Shown: positions 9,447 to 19,361, counted from the stretch's first letter. The stretch is DNA of 64,000 bases from Denitrovibrio sp. (GCA_002869185.1 PKTN01000004.1:248001-312000), one strand, 5' to 3'. The notes: generated by a model not told the origin, from the letters alone. Made by a program: numbers and translations.

Positions 9447-9447
9447 A

Positions 9448-10143
9448 ATGAGATTTGTAACTGTAAGCGGTCCCCCCTCATCGGGGAAAACATCTGTAAT
9501 ATTAAAGACTATCGAGGCACTAACTCAAAGCGGAATGAAATCTGGTGTTGTTAAATTCGACTGTCTATACACTGACGACGACAAGCTTTATGAAGCGAAA
9601 GGGATACCTGTTAAAAAGGGTTTGTCTGGAGCACTTTGTCCTGATCACTATTTTGTTAGTAATGTTTCAGAGTCCTTTGAGTGGGGAAAGAAGCAGGGTG
9701 TGGACATACTTATAAGTGAGTCTGCTGGGCTTTGTAATAGATGTTCTCCACACATAAAAGAGATACTTGCAGTTTGCGTTATAGATAATCTATCAGGTAT
9801 CAACACACCAAAGAAGATAGGTCCTATGCTGAAATCTGCAGACATAGTCATCATAACCAAAGGTGACATAGTCTCTCAGGCTGAGCGGGAAGTTTTTGCT
9901 TCACGTGTGGCAGCGGTTAACCCAAAAGCGAGTATTATGCACGTTAACGGTATAACAGGTCAGGGGGCTTTCGAGCTTTCTACACTTTTCGCTGACGAGG
10001 AGACTGAGACAGATACTCTGAATGGCAAAAGCTTAAGGTTTTCTATGCCGTCAGCTCTTTGTTCTTACTGTCTAGGCGAGAAACGTATCGGTGCAGAATA
10101 TCAGATGGGTAACGTTAGAAAAATGGATGTGGATAATGGATAG
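9448..10143 (+). CDS. SIMIBI-class GTPase (HypB/CobW/UreG-like)
   Basis: 231 residues, begins one base after the previous stop. Walker A is G8-PPSSGKT-15; a switch-like ESAGLCNRCSPH follows at 91-102, and T137-K-G-D140 sits where G-protein base recognition (NKxD) is expected. This order matches the metal-chaperone GTPases HypB, UreG and CobW. Two CxxC pairs (C96/C99 and C205/C208) could bind metal or a cluster. Such GTPases normally gate delivery of a metal or cofactor to a target enzyme, and that role is inferred here. The specific target is unknown. Its stop overlaps the next start by eight bases. Confidence 0.72.
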   Translation: MRFVTVSGPPSSGKTSVILKTIEALTQSGMKSGVVKFDCLYTDDDKLYEAKGIPVKKGLSGALCPDHYFVSNVSESFEWGKKQGVDILISESAGLCNRCSPHIKEILAVCVIDNLSGINTPKKIGPMLKSADIVIITKGDIVSQAEREVFASRVAAVNPKASIMHVNGITGQGAFELSTLFADEETETDTLNGKSLRFSMPSALCSYCLGEKRIGAEYQMGNVRKMDVDNG

Positions 10144-11128
10144 AGAAACACTACTTAAAATAGACTTTCGGTTGTTATGTGATGAATTTCCCTTTACTAA
10201 AGACTTTTTTGAATCACAAGGACTCCCTATTCCAGAGGGGAGCGTAGCTGAGTTTGTTGCTAATCTCTCAGAAGAGAAGCTAGAAGACCTCGGCATAGAG
10301 CCAGACGAATTTATCGAGAGCTTTGTGGCTTTTGTTGATGCTGTAGGTAGCCTCACTGAGAAGACTTCGAAGATAGACAGCCTGCGTATCATTGGTGGCC
10401 AGAACAAATTTGGCGAAGCTGAGGATATCGATATAGAGATCAAAGCTGGTGAAATCATTTGCATAGTAGGACCTACTGGCTCTGGTAAGAGTCGTTTACT
10501 CGCTGATATCGAATGGATGGCAATGGGCGACACTCCGACAAAAAGACATATTAAAATCAACGGAAATGATGCTGATAAATCTTGGAGATTTTCTCCTGAG
10601 CATAAGCCTGTGGCGCAACTCTCTCAGAATATGAACTTTGTAATGGATTTGTCCGCAAAAGAGTTTGTTTTGATACACGCTGAGAGCCGTTTTGTGACTA
10701 AGCCAGAAGAGAAGGTCGATCTCATCATCGAAAAAGCGAACGAGCTCGCAGGTGAAAAATTTGACGCTGATACACCAGTAACAGCGCTCTCTGGTGGTCA
10801 GTCGAGGGCTCTTATGATAGCGGATACAGCTTTTTTGAGTAAGTCTCCAATAGTTCTCATAGACGAGATTGAGAACGCTGGTATAGACAGAAAGAAGGCT
10901 TTGGAGCTGTTAGTCGGAGAAGAGAAGATAGTATTGATGTCTACTCACGACCCGATACTTGCACTTATGGGTGACAAGAGGCTCGTTATTAAAAATGGTG
11001 GAGTCTCAAAGATTATCGAAACATCTGAAGCGGAGCAGGCGAACCTTACAGGCTTGCAAGAGCTAGATAAGAAGCTGAACGATCTACGTAATAGAATAAG
11101 AAATGGGGAAACATTAGAAACCATATGA
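10136..11128 (+). CDS. Soluble ABC ATPase with DUF1858-like N-terminal extension
   Basis: A longer frame opens at 10091, but the ATG at 10136 overlaps the GTPase stop (ATGGATAG) and is chosen; about 330 residues. Residues 1-67 (LLCDEFPFTKDFFESQGLPI ... EPDEFIESFVAFV) resemble the DUF1858-like front of the first gene. The ABC domain follows, with Walker A G112-PTGSGKS-119, the signature LSGGQSRALMI, Walker B VLIDEIENAGID and the switch STHDP. No transmembrane partner is encoded here, so it may be a mechanical or assembly ATPase instead of a transporter subunit. Its end overlaps ygbA by four bases (ATGA). Confidence 0.75.
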   Translation: MDRETLLKIDFRLLCDEFPFTKDFFESQGLPIPEGSVAEFVANLSEEKLEDLGIEPDEFIESFVAFVDAVGSLTEKTSKIDSLRIIGGQNKFGEAEDIDIEIKAGEIICIVGPTGSGKSRLLADIEWMAMGDTPTKRHIKINGNDADKSWRFSPEHKPVAQLSQNMNFVMDLSAKEFVLIHAESRFVTKPEEKVDLIIEKANELAGEKFDADTPVTALSGGQSRALMIADTAFLSKSPIVLIDEIENAGIDRKKALELLVGEEKIVLMSTHDPILALMGDKRLVIKNGGVSKIIETSEAEQANLTGLQELDKKLNDLRNRIRNGETLETI

Positions 11129-11424
11129 AAAAAGAGAAGCGTATAAATAAGGATGCTAAGATTTTAAATGCATTCATTAATATATACTGTAGGGAAAATC
11201 ATGGAACGGCTGGTGAGATTTGCCAGCCGTGTGCTGAACTGCTAAATTACGCTCTCAAACGTAATGATAAATGCCCACTCGATCCAAAACCACTATGCAA
11301 AAAATGCCCTGTCCATTGCTATAAACCTGAGATGCGAGCTGAAATCCGCAAGGTTATGCGATTCAGCGGGATATACGCTATTAAGCACGGGCGTCTTGAC
11401 TTAATTTTTCATTATTTCTTTTAA
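11125..11424 (+). CDS. ygbA: YgbA-family (nitrous oxide-stimulated promoter) protein
   Basis: 99 residues with the diagnostic cysteine pattern of the YgbA_NO family: YCRENHG..., ICQPCAELLNYA, DKCPLDPKPLCKKCPVHCY and KPEMRAEIRKVMRFSG. The E. coli homologue belongs to the NsrR nitric-oxide regulon and is linked to growth recovery after nitrosative stress; its biochemistry is not established. Eight cysteines suggest metal or Fe-S binding. The four-base overlap with the ABC ATPase gene and the FNR-like site 2.9 kb upstream place it in one transcription unit with the PBP-like protein and the GTPase. This is the main clue to the role of that unit. Confidence 0.88.
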   Translation: MKKEKRINKDAKILNAFINIYCRENHGTAGEICQPCAELLNYALKRNDKCPLDPKPLCKKCPVHCYKPEMRAEIRKVMRFSGIYAIKHGRLDLIFHYFF

Positions 11425-11455
11425 GCTACTACATATAAGCTTTGTGTTTATTGTT

Positions 11456-12496
11456 TTAAAGGATACGTACAGGCTCTGGTGATGGTTTAGCGAAATAATA
11501 CCCCTGAACATAATCAATCCCTTTTTCCTTAATCCATTCGTATTCTTCTTTCGTTTCTATCCCTTCTGCAATCATCTTATATCCAATCCCATTTGATATA
11601 GCGATAAGTCCTTCGACAATAGACTGTTTTATCGAGTTTTTATCTATGTCTCTGATAAGTTCCATGTCTATCTTTACTATGTCTGGGCTGAGAGCAGATA
11701 GGAGGTTTAGTGATGAATAACCACTACCCATGTCGTCGAGTGCAGTGTTATACCCTTTGGATTTATAAAAAGTTAGAATTTCTTGTAGATGAGCTGTATT
11801 AGTAATCTCTTCGGTCTCTACAACTTCGAAAGTGATAGATGAAGGTTCAAATTCAAATTTATCAAGCCACATTACTGTATCTTTAAGACAAAACTCAGGA
11901 TTGTAGATTGCAGTTGGAAGAAAATTTATAAAAATATTTTTATCTATCTTTTTTATAGCCGAGGTTTTTATAGCAGCTTCTCGGCACTGTCTGTCAAGAT
12001 TAAATAGCATTCCTGTGGTCTTGGCAGCACCAAACATAATATCAGGTGGCATGTACTCACCGCTTTGCGTTACACCTCTGGATAGGCACTCATAGCCAAA
12101 TATTTCCAGTGAACTTGTATTAACAATAGGTTGGAAAAAGGTAGTTATCCGCCCCTCTTTTAAAAGCCAAATAAGCTCCATAGATTTATAAAGTGTTATC
12201 CAAGCTTCTAGAGTTTTAGTTTTTGAAAAATGCGAGAAGCTGGGTTGGGTATTCTTCTTTAGTATGAGCATATGGAGGTTTTCTTTTTCGGTGAGGTTTA
12301 AAAACTCAAAGTTATTAGTTTGAAAAAACTCGTCAGCATCAGCATTGAAAAAAAGATAGTCATTCATCCTTTCGCTTTTATATTCAGGAATGTTGTCAGC
12401 TAATTTCTCAAGTATATAATCATGGGAAGCAGATACATAGAAGTCGCAAGACTCTGAAGGCAGTATAGGTGTTGTGGTACATTTATTACAGCTCAT
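11456..12496 (-). CDS. EAL-domain cyclic-di-GMP phosphodiesterase
   Basis: 346 residues, soluble. Residues 1-110 form an unrecognised N-terminal region opening with a CNKC pair (MSCNKCTTT), which could bind a metal. The EAL domain runs from about 110 to the end with TTFFQPIVN, YECLSRG, FINFLP, VVETEE, LDDMGSGYSSLN, KIDMELI, IAEGIETKEEYEW and VQGYYFAKPSPEPV, so all catalytic positions seem intact. It should hydrolyse c-di-GMP. It converges on ygbA with a 31-base gap and diverges from the DMT transporter. Nothing in the sequence shows its regulation. Confidence 0.9.
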   Translation of the reverse strand: MSCNKCTTTPILPSESCDFYVSASHDYILEKLADNIPEYKSERMNDYLFFNADADEFFQTNNFEFLNLTEKENLHMLILKKNTQPSFSHFSKTKTLEAWITLYKSMELIWLLKEGRITTFFQPIVNTSSLEIFGYECLSRGVTQSGEYMPPDIMFGAAKTTGMLFNLDRQCREAAIKTSAIKKIDKNIFINFLPTAIYNPEFCLKDTVMWLDKFEFEPSSITFEVVETEEITNTAHLQEILTFYKSKGYNTALDDMGSGYSSLNLLSALSPDIVKIDMELIRDIDKNSIKQSIVEGLIAISNGIGYKMIAEGIETKEEYEWIKEKGIDYVQGYYFAKPSPEPVRIL

Positions 12497-12606
12497 AAAA
12501 ACTCCATTTGACTAGTATAGTACATCATTGAGAGGTTTCAAAGGCTCTTTATGTATGAAAATAATGTGAGTGGCAACTTTATATCTAAAGTGCTATATTC
12601 TCACCT

Positions 12607-13518
12607 ATGACCACATATAATGCTACCAAGGCAAAGTTTAACGCTCTTGGCGAAGAACTACGTGGTGTTCTGATTATGTTTTTCGCGGCTTTCTTCTTCT
12701 CGTTGATGGGCTTTTTTATCAAAATGCTGAGTGCTCATCATAATACTTTCGAGATCGTCTTTTTTAGAAACATCGTCAGCTTCACTATACTAGCAGGCTC
12801 AATGCTATTTTATAAATCTAATAGTAAAGGCGGTAAACCAGTACTACTTGTTATGCGTGGAGTTTTTGGCTTTTCCGCTATGTTTTGTTTCTTCTATTCT
12901 ATTAGTGTTTTACCTCTTGCGATGGCGTCAACTTTTGTTAAAACTGCTCCTATATTTACGGCTCTTTTTGCTGGATATATCCTAAAAGAGAAGGCTGGTA
13001 CGAAGGTCTGGACAGCTATTATTATTGGATTCATAGGCGTATTACTAATCTTGAAACCTTCACAGGCGATAGCTCCTGCTGGCGCAATTGCTGGTCTATG
13101 TGGTGGCGTGATAGCTGCTATGGCATACACATCTGTCAAAGGACTTGCTAATAATTACGATGCACGGACGATCGTCTTGTCTTTTTCCGTAGCTGGGCTT
13201 GTTGGCTCAACGATATATTTCATGTCTCGCCTTATTATGGGAGACGCTAGATACCTCTCTACAGATTTTATCCCTGTTGGTGTAGATATCTTCTATGTAG
13301 TTATGGTTGGTCTGCTCGCATCTATTGCACAGTGGCTTATGTCTGTGGCGTATAAATATGGCAGAGCGTCTGTTATCAGCACAGTAAGTTATGTTGGTCT
13401 AATCTTCTCTACAGTCTTCGGTTATTTCGCTGGTGACGGCTGGCCTGGAATGATATCCCTCTTCGGGATATGTCTAGTAGGGCTTAGTGGTATTCTTGTA
13501 GGTATGGCAAAGAAATAA
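12607..13518 (+). CDS. DMT-superfamily EamA-type permease
   Basis: 303 residues with about ten hydrophobic helices in two EamA halves (first half 'GVLIMFFAAFFFSLMGFFIK', second half 'GGVIAAMAYTSVKG'). Members are secondary exporters or importers of small metabolites in the inner membrane; the substrate cannot be told from sequence. Both halves keep the typical glycine-rich ends 'FIGVLLILKP' and 'GLSGILVGMAKK'. It is followed after 150 bases by the nqr promoter region and is probably transcribed alone. Confidence 0.85.
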   Translation: MTTYNATKAKFNALGEELRGVLIMFFAAFFFSLMGFFIKMLSAHHNTFEIVFFRNIVSFTILAGSMLFYKSNSKGGKPVLLVMRGVFGFSAMFCFFYSISVLPLAMASTFVKTAPIFTALFAGYILKEKAGTKVWTAIIIGFIGVLLILKPSQAIAPAGAIAGLCGGVIAAMAYTSVKGLANNYDARTIVLSFSVAGLVGSTIYFMSRLIMGDARYLSTDFIPVGVDIFYVVMVGLLASIAQWLMSVAYKYGRASVISTVSYVGLIFSTVFGYFAGDGWPGMISLFGICLVGLSGILVGMAKK

Positions 13519-13542
13519 CTCGTTTTCTAACACCGCTTCAAC

Positions 13543-13570
13543 TTGACATCATATACATATGGTTTACACT
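13543..13570 (+). promoter_or_regulatory. Predicted sigma-70 promoter of the nqr operon
   Basis: A perfect -35 TTGACA (13543-13548) is followed after 16 bases by TACACT (13565-13570), a four-of-six -10. Transcription would begin about 13577 and leave a leader of roughly 95 bases containing the inverted repeat at 13593-13635. Confidence 0.5.
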
Positions 13571-13592
13571 TTAATAAGAGAATTTATAAGTC

Positions 13593-13635
13593 TCATTTTG
13601 AATAGAAAGCATATTTATAGCTTACTTCAAAATGA
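13593..13635 (+). promoter_or_regulatory. Long inverted repeat in the nqrA leader
   Basis: TCATTTTGAA (13593-13602) and TTCAAAATGA (13626-13635) are perfect 10-base complements, and AAGC/GCTT (13607-13610, 13619-13622) extend the pairing inward. It sits about 36 bases before the nqrA start, between the predicted promoter and the GGAGG ribosome site. It may be an operator for a dimeric regulator or a leader RNA hairpin. Confidence 0.5.
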
Positions 13636-13671
13636 TATTAGTTTTTTATTAGAAACCCTTTTGGAGGGGCA

Positions 13672-14991
13672 ATGACTTTAATCAGAATCAGGAAGGGGCT
13701 TAATCTTCCTGTTAAAGGTGCGCCATGTGCCGATATAGATGTGATAGATAATATTACTGAGTCTGCAATACTTGGCGACGATTATCCATGTTTAAAACCT
13801 ACAATGCTTGTGAAAGAGGGTGATAGCGTATCTAAAGGACAACCTGTCTTTACCGATAGGAAGAATCCTGAAATTACATATACTGCACCTATCACAGGTA
13901 AGGTCAAAGAGGTCAAGAGAGGTGCTAAACGTAAATTCCTCTCTATGGTTTTTGAAAAAGGTGAAGGCGAAGCTGTAAAGTTTGATACAAAAGTATCGAA
14001 TGGCGAAGCTGTATATGAGCTACTTAAATGCTCCGGTCTTTTGTCTGCTTTCAGAGAGAGACCATTTGCTAAATGTCCATCTGCTGACCGTAAACCACAG
14101 GCTGTACTCATCAACAGCATGGACACTCGTCCGCTTGCTCCTGATATGTCTATTATCTTGCAAGGTAACGAAGAATATTTCGTGAAGGGTGTTCAGGCTA
14201 TTTCAAAACTTTCTGAAAAAACTTACGTCTGCGCTGGTATAGATATCCAGCTACCTGACCTGACTGATGCGGATATCCAGATATTTGACGGTCCACATCC
14301 TGCTGGATTATCTGGTACTCATGTGCATTTCCTAACACCTGTATCTCTTGAACGCACAGTTTGGACAATAGACATGTCTGCTGTTATAGATATAGGATAT
14401 CTTCTTACACATGGCGAGCTGAACGAGACTACTCGTATCGCTCTCTCTGGAGAGTTTGTCAAACCTTGCCACATAGAGATCCTAAAGGGAGCTCCAATTA
14501 AAAAGATAGTTGAGGGGCGTTTAAAGGATTGTGAAACCAGGCTTATTATTGGTTCATCCCTATACGGCTTTACTGTAGAGGATGGTGTTGAACACTTGTC
14601 GTCATGCTTTTCTCAGGTGACTGCACTTTCTGAGTTAACAGACAGATATTTGCTAGGTTGGACCACACCTCGTAATGATCTTTTCTCTGTTAAGAATATA
14701 TTTGCCTCTAAATTTACTGGGCAAAAAAAACTACATTTTGATACATCACTGAACGGTGCCCTTCGACCTATGGTTCCTGTTGGTACTTATGAGAAGGTGA
14801 TGCCACTAGATATATTACCTACCCATCTTTTGCGGTCGCTCATCGTTTCTGATATTGAGACTGCGGAGAAACTCGGCTGTTTAGAGCTGTCAGAGGAGGA
14901 TTTATCCCTTTGTACATATGTTTGCCCCGGCAAAATAGACTATGCACCTATCCTACGGGACGCACTAGTCAGCATAGAGAAGGAAGGCTGA
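13672..14991 (+). CDS. nqrA: Na+-translocating NADH:quinone reductase subunit A
   Basis: 439 residues beginning MTLIRIRKGLNLPVKGAP, the NqrA hallmark, and continuing with a barrel-sandwich segment (LKPTMLVKEGDSVSKGQPVF). NqrA is the peripheral quinone-site subunit of the six-subunit Na+ pump, which oxidises NADH and exports Na+ at the inner membrane. A strong TTTGGAGGGGCA ribosome site precedes the ATG. It is first in nqrABCDEF. The absence of RnfC ferredoxin-type CxxCxxC motifs and the NqrF at the end rule out an Rnf complex. Confidence 0.97.
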   Translation: MTLIRIRKGLNLPVKGAPCADIDVIDNITESAILGDDYPCLKPTMLVKEGDSVSKGQPVFTDRKNPEITYTAPITGKVKEVKRGAKRKFLSMVFEKGEGEAVKFDTKVSNGEAVYELLKCSGLLSAFRERPFAKCPSADRKPQAVLINSMDTRPLAPDMSIILQGNEEYFVKGVQAISKLSEKTYVCAGIDIQLPDLTDADIQIFDGPHPAGLSGTHVHFLTPVSLERTVWTIDMSAVIDIGYLLTHGELNETTRIALSGEFVKPCHIEILKGAPIKKIVEGRLKDCETRLIIGSSLYGFTVEDGVEHLSSCFSQVTALSELTDRYLLGWTTPRNDLFSVKNIFASKFTGQKKLHFDTSLNGALRPMVPVGTYEKVMPLDILPTHLLRSLIVSDIETAEKLGCLELSEEDLSLCTYVCPGKIDYAPILRDALVSIEKEG

Positions 14992-14992
14992 T

Positions 14993-16180
14993 ATGAAAGC
15001 TTTTCTAAATAAACAAGCAAAACACTTCAAAAAAGGTGGAAAGCTGGAACGTTGGTATCCTGCTTTTGAGATGATAGATACTTTTATCTACACCCCACTT
15101 GAAAAGACCCACGGGCGTACACACGTTCGTGACGGAATAGAATTAAAGAGGATAATGACAACTGTTGTTATCGCCCTTTTACCGTGTCTGTTAATGGCAC
15201 TTTACAACACTGGCTTGCAGGCAAACATGGCTATCGCATCGACAGGTGCAGTCGCTTCTGGTTGGCGTGATTCTGTTGTTACCATGCTTGGGGCAGGGTA
15301 CGACCCGACTAGTATAGGTGACAACTTTTTGCATGGTTCCTTATATTTCCTTCCGCTGTATATAGCGACAATGATTGTTGGTGGAACATGGGAAGTACTC
15401 TTCGCTGTTGTGCGTAAGCACGAGATAGGCGAGGCGTTCCTTGTGACATCGCTCCTTTACCCTATGATTCTCCCTCCGACAGTGCCTATTTGGCAAGCGA
15501 TGGTTGCCTTATCTATAGGTTTAGTTTTTGGTAAGGAACTCTTTGGTGGTACAGGTAGAAATGTTGTGAATCCTGCACTCTTTTCAAGAGCGATTCTATT
15601 CTTCTCTTATCCTGCGGCGGCTACTGGCGACACTATATGGGTTGCGCTAGATGGTTATTCTGCTGCGACACCACTAGGTGGTCAGGCACTTGGATTAGAT
15701 TTGAACGTTACATTTATGGACGCATTCCTTTGTTTTATCCCAGGATCTATGGGAGAAACTTCAGCACTTGCGTGTCTTTTTGGTGCGGCTGTCCTTATCA
15801 TCACAGGGATAGGTTCTTGGAGGATTATCCTTTCATCAGTTGCCGGCTTAGTTGTGTTCACTGGGTTGTTTTATATTATTGGCTCAGATACAAACCCTAT
15901 GTTTGGTTTATCTCCTCAGATGCATTTGGTACTTGGTGGATTTGCATTTGCAACTGTTTTTATGGCTACTGACCCTGTCTCTGCAACATTTACAGAGAAG
16001 GGGAAATTTTATTACGGTTTTATGATAGGTGCCCTTACGGCACTTGTTAGAGTGGTGAACCCAGCTTACCCAGAGGGTGCAATGCTGGCGATTTTGTTTG
16101 CTAATATAATGGCTCCGCTCATCGACTATTTAGTAGTTAGAGCGAATATAAAAAGAAGGGAGGCTAGAAGTGCAGCGTGA
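14993..16180 (+). CDS. nqrB: Na+-NQR subunit B
   Basis: 395 residues, start one base after nqrA. It has about ten membrane helices. The motif SAATPLG near residue 225 carries the threonine that NqrB uses for covalent FMN attachment through a phosphoester. 'HVRDGIELKRIMTTVVIALL' and 'GGTGRNVVNPALFSRAILFF' are typical of NqrB/RnfD. NqrB also binds riboflavin and forms part of the Na+ channel. It overlaps nqrC by 11 bases, indicating coupled translation. Confidence 0.97.
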   Translation: MKAFLNKQAKHFKKGGKLERWYPAFEMIDTFIYTPLEKTHGRTHVRDGIELKRIMTTVVIALLPCLLMALYNTGLQANMAIASTGAVASGWRDSVVTMLGAGYDPTSIGDNFLHGSLYFLPLYIATMIVGGTWEVLFAVVRKHEIGEAFLVTSLLYPMILPPTVPIWQAMVALSIGLVFGKELFGGTGRNVVNPALFSRAILFFSYPAAATGDTIWVALDGYSAATPLGGQALGLDLNVTFMDAFLCFIPGSMGETSALACLFGAAVLIITGIGSWRIILSSVAGLVVFTGLFYIIGSDTNPMFGLSPQMHLVLGGFAFATVFMATDPVSATFTEKGKFYYGFMIGALTALVRVVNPAYPEGAMLAILFANIMAPLIDYLVVRANIKRREARSAA

Positions 16181-16925
16181 AAGTGATATTCGTACTTTTA
16201 TTATAGCCTTAGTACTGGCTGTAGTATGCTCCTTTCTGGTATCTGGTGCGGCTGTTGTTCTTAAACCTATGCAGGATAAGAATAAAGAGCTGGACAGAAA
16301 GAAGAATGTCCTTATTGCTGGCGGACTTTTGCACGCCGACACGGATATTGAAAAGACTTTTGAGGCGATAGATATCGTCTTTGCAGATATGAAGACTGGT
16401 GAGAAGGTAGATGGAAATATTGATGATTATTTCAATAATTTTAAAAAACTTTCAACTGGTGCTTCATCGATACAATTGACCAAAGATCAGGATTTGGCTG
16501 GAATAAAGAGCATCCCTGCAAAGGTTCCTGTTTTTATGCTGAAAAATGCTAGTGGACGTTTGAGCAAAGTTATTGTGCCTATATACGGCTCTGGACTTTG
16601 GTCGACTATGTACGGTTTTCTAGCAATAGAACCTGACCTGAACACTGTTAGCGGTATAACCTTTTATGAGCATGCCGAGACACCAGGTCTTGGTGGTGAG
16701 ATAGATAATCCACTCTGGAAAAAGAGCTGGGTTGGCAAGAAGATTTATCGTGGTGAAGGCGTAGCTCTATCTATCGTTAAGGGTGGCGCTAAGGGTGATT
16801 ATCAGATCGATTCACTCAGCGGAGCATCTCTAACTAGCCGAGGTGTTGAAGGTGTTATTAAGTTCTGGCTCGGTAATGACGGTTTTGCTAAATTCTTTGA
16901 AACTATGAAGAAGGGGGGTGCTTAA
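16170..16925 (+). CDS. nqrC: Na+-NQR subunit C
   Basis: 251 residues, GTG start preceded by AAGGGAGG. One N-terminal membrane helix anchors a periplasmic FMN-binding domain. The motif SGASLTS near residues 217-223 corresponds to the SGATLTS flavinylation site, with the acceptor threonine kept and a T-to-S change one position earlier. FMN is normally attached by ApbE, which is not encoded in this window. Overlaps nqrB and meets nqrD. Confidence 0.96.
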   Translation: MQRESDIRTFIIALVLAVVCSFLVSGAAVVLKPMQDKNKELDRKKNVLIAGGLLHADTDIEKTFEAIDIVFADMKTGEKVDGNIDDYFNNFKKLSTGASSIQLTKDQDLAGIKSIPAKVPVFMLKNASGRLSKVIVPIYGSGLWSTMYGFLAIEPDLNTVSGITFYEHAETPGLGGEIDNPLWKKSWVGKKIYRGEGVALSIVKGGAKGDYQIDSLSGASLTSRGVEGVIKFWLGNDGFAKFFETMKKGGA

Positions 16926-17539
16926 TGGCTGGATACGGCAAGGTGCTCTTCGATCCAATATTTAAAAATAATCCGATAGCTATACAGATACTCGGTATAT
17001 GTTCCGCACTGGCGGTCACATCTAAGCTTGAGACAACACTTGTAATGTCTCTGTCTGTTATATGCATCTTGGGGCTATCAAATTTTTTCATCTCTTTACT
17101 GAGAAAGATGATGCCATCGAGCATCAGGCTTATCATTGAGATGACGATCATTGCGACGCTGGTTATTATCGCAGATCAGGTTATTAAAGCTTATATGTTT
17201 GAGGTGAGCAAACAGCTCTCAGTATTTGTAGGGCTTATCATAACCAACTGTATACTGCTCGGTAGGGCGGAAGCCTTCGCAGTGAATAACACGCCTTTTA
17301 AATCTATGCTGGACGGTATAGGGAACGCGGCTGGATATAGCATTGTCCTGATACAGGTCGCATTTGCCAGAGAGCTTATCGGTTCTGGTAAACTACTAGG
17401 ATATACAATTTTGAAGCCGATTACTGAGGGGGGCTGGTATACACCAAACGGTCTCTTTCTGCTGGCTCCTAGTGCTTTCTTCCTTATCGGAGTTATCATC
17501 TGGGCGGCTAAGCTGACAGTAGCGAAGGAGGAGGCGTAG
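16925..17539 (+). CDS. nqrD: Na+-NQR subunit D
   Basis: 204 residues, six membrane helices. Opening [20 protein letters not shown] and the helix motif [14 protein letters not shown] are the NqrD/RnfE signature, with a conserved cysteine in the first helix (C26 region) that, with NqrE, holds the intramembrane [2Fe-2S] cluster. The start shares one base with the nqrC stop. Confidence 0.96.
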   Translation: MAGYGKVLFDPIFKNNPIAIQILGICSALAVTSKLETTLVMSLSVICILGLSNFFISLLRKMMPSSIRLIIEMTIIATLVIIADQVIKAYMFEVSKQLSVFVGLIITNCILLGRAEAFAVNNTPFKSMLDGIGNAAGYSIVLIQVAFARELIGSGKLLGYTILKPITEGGWYTPNGLFLLAPSAFFLIGVIIWAAKLTVAKEEA

Positions 17540-17540
17540 T

Positions 17541-18152
17541 ATGCTTGAATCTTACCTTGCGCTGTTTATAAAGGCAGTATTTATAGAGAATATGGCACTC
17601 TCGTTCTTCCTAGGAATGTGTACGTTCCTAGCTGTATCAAAGAAGGTCGAGACAGCCTTTGGGCTTGGAGTGGCAGTTATTGTTGTACAGACTATTACTG
17701 TACCAGTAAATAACGTCATCTATACATACCTTTTGAAAGAGGGTGCACTTAGTTGGGCAGGGCTTTCAGGTGTTGATCTTACATTTATCGGATTGGTTAC
17801 ATACATAGGTGTTATCGCTGCCATAGTGCAGATTTTAGAGATGGCGTTGGATAAGTATGTACCGTCGCTATATAACGCTCTTGGCATCTTTTTGCCACTA
17901 ATAACAGTGAACTGCGCAATCCTTTGTGGTTCATTATTTATGGTTCAGCGTGACTATAACTTTGGAGAGTCTGTTGTTTTTGGAATGGGTTCTGGTGTTG
18001 GCTGGGCTTTGGCGATTGTCGCTATGGCTGGTCTGCGTGAGAAGCTGAAGTATGCATCTGTTCCTAAAGGTCTTGATGGGGCTGGTATAACATTTATCGT
18101 GGCTGGGATAATGGCTATCTCGTTCATGCTATTTTCGGGGATACAGCTATGA
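17541..18152 (+). CDS. nqrE: Na+-NQR subunit E
   Basis: 203 residues, six membrane helices. [20 protein letters not shown] and '[16 protein letters not shown]' are typical of NqrE/RnfA; the helix cysteines contribute to the shared intramembrane Fe centre with NqrD. A GGAGGAGG ribosome site lies within the end of nqrD. Overlaps nqrF by four bases. Confidence 0.96.
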   Translation: MLESYLALFIKAVFIENMALSFFLGMCTFLAVSKKVETAFGLGVAVIVVQTITVPVNNVIYTYLLKEGALSWAGLSGVDLTFIGLVTYIGVIAAIVQILEMALDKYVPSLYNALGIFLPLITVNCAILCGSLFMVQRDYNFGESVVFGMGSGVGWALAIVAMAGLREKLKYASVPKGLDGAGITFIVAGIMAISFMLFSGIQL

Positions 18153-19360
18153 CGATACTCTTATTAGGAATTGGAGCATTCACTGTTATTATACTCCTTC
18201 TGGTTGGTATAATTATCAATGCAAGAAAGATGCTGGTAGCTAGTGGAACTATAACGATAAACATAAACGAAGAGAAAGATATCGAAACTGGGGCAGGTGC
18301 AAAACTACTGAATGTCTTAGCTGATAATGAGATATTCGTATCCTCTGCTTGCGGTGGTGGTGGCTCTTGTGGTCAGTGCCGAGTGAAGGTTTTGGAGGGT
18401 GGTGGAGATATACTCGCTACTGAAAAATCACACATAAACCGTAAAGAGGAGCGCGAGGGGTATAGACTCTCTTGCCAGTGTGCTGTTAAACAGGATATTA
18501 AGATCGAGCTTGAAGCTGCTGTCTTTTCTGCTAAGCGGTTCGAATGTGAAGTTGTCTCAAATGACAATGTCGCTACATTTATCAAAGAATTCGAGCTTAA
18601 AGTCCCAGAGAAGGTGGACTTTAGAGCTGGAGGATATATTCAGGTTGTTGTCCCTCCATACGAGGCTGAGTTTAAGGATATGATTGTTGGTAATGAATAT
18701 GTCGCTGACTGGGAAAAGTTTGGTGTGTTTAGATATAGTGCTGGTACAACGGAAGAGATCCAGAGAGCCTATTCTATGGCGAACTATCCAGAAGAGGAGG
18801 GTATCGTAAAACTAAACGTTAGGATAGCGACACCTCCCCCTAACAAGAACGTTCCCGCTGGTATTGGCTCTACATATGTTTGGGCACAGAAACCAGGAGA
18901 TAAGGTGACTATCGCAGGTCCTTTCGGTGAGTTTTTCGCTCAGGATACTCAGAATGAGATGGTCTTTATCGGTGGTGGTGCTGGAATGGCTCCTCTAAGG
19001 TCTATAATATTTGATCAGCTTAAACGTCTTAATACTACAAGAAAAATTAGCTATTGGTACGGCGGAAGAAGTCTTAAGGAACTATTTTACTTAGATGATT
19101 TTGAGCAACTTGAGAAAGATTTTGATAATTTTAGCTGGAACATAGCTCTCTCTGACCCTCTACCAGAGGACAACTGGGAAGGGTATACTGGTTTTATCCA
19201 TAGGGTTGTTTATGATAACTATCTTAAGAAGCATGACGCACCAGAAGAGATAGAATACTATCTTTGTGGACCACCTATGATGATCGAAGCTGTAAAAGTA
19301 ATGCTTGATAATCTTGGTGTTGAACCGGATAATATATATCTTTATGATTTTGGCGGGTAA
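18149..19360 (+). CDS. nqrF: Na+-NQR subunit F (NADH dehydrogenase, [2Fe-2S]/FAD)
   Basis: 403 residues. One N-terminal membrane helix is followed by a plant-type ferredoxin domain with [12 protein letters not shown] (cysteines near 68, 74, 77) and a fourth cysteine in LSCQCAV, then an FAD/NADH-binding reductase domain with the flavin motif [20 protein letters not shown] for the nucleotide and a C-terminal YLCGPPMM and FDFGG-like end. It is the entry point for electrons from NADH. Confidence 0.97.
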   Translation: MTILLLGIGAFTVIILLLVGIIINARKMLVASGTITININEEKDIETGAGAKLLNVLADNEIFVSSACGGGGSCGQCRVKVLEGGGDILATEKSHINRKEEREGYRLSCQCAVKQDIKIELEAAVFSAKRFECEVVSNDNVATFIKEFELKVPEKVDFRAGGYIQVVVPPYEAEFKDMIVGNEYVADWEKFGVFRYSAGTTEEIQRAYSMANYPEEEGIVKLNVRIATPPPNKNVPAGIGSTYVWAQKPGDKVTIAGPFGEFFAQDTQNEMVFIGGGAGMAPLRSIIFDQLKRLNTTRKISYWYGGRSLKELFYLDDFEQLEKDFDNFSWNIALSDPLPEDNWEGYTGFIHRVVYDNYLKKHDAPEEIEYYLCGPPMMIEAVKVMLDNLGVEPDNIYLYDFGG

Positions 19361-19361
19361 T

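Noticed and set aside
13672..19360. Operon as an Rnf complex
   Set aside because: NqrA has no ferredoxin clusters, NqrF carries the [2Fe-2S]-FAD reductase and the order is nqrABCDEF.
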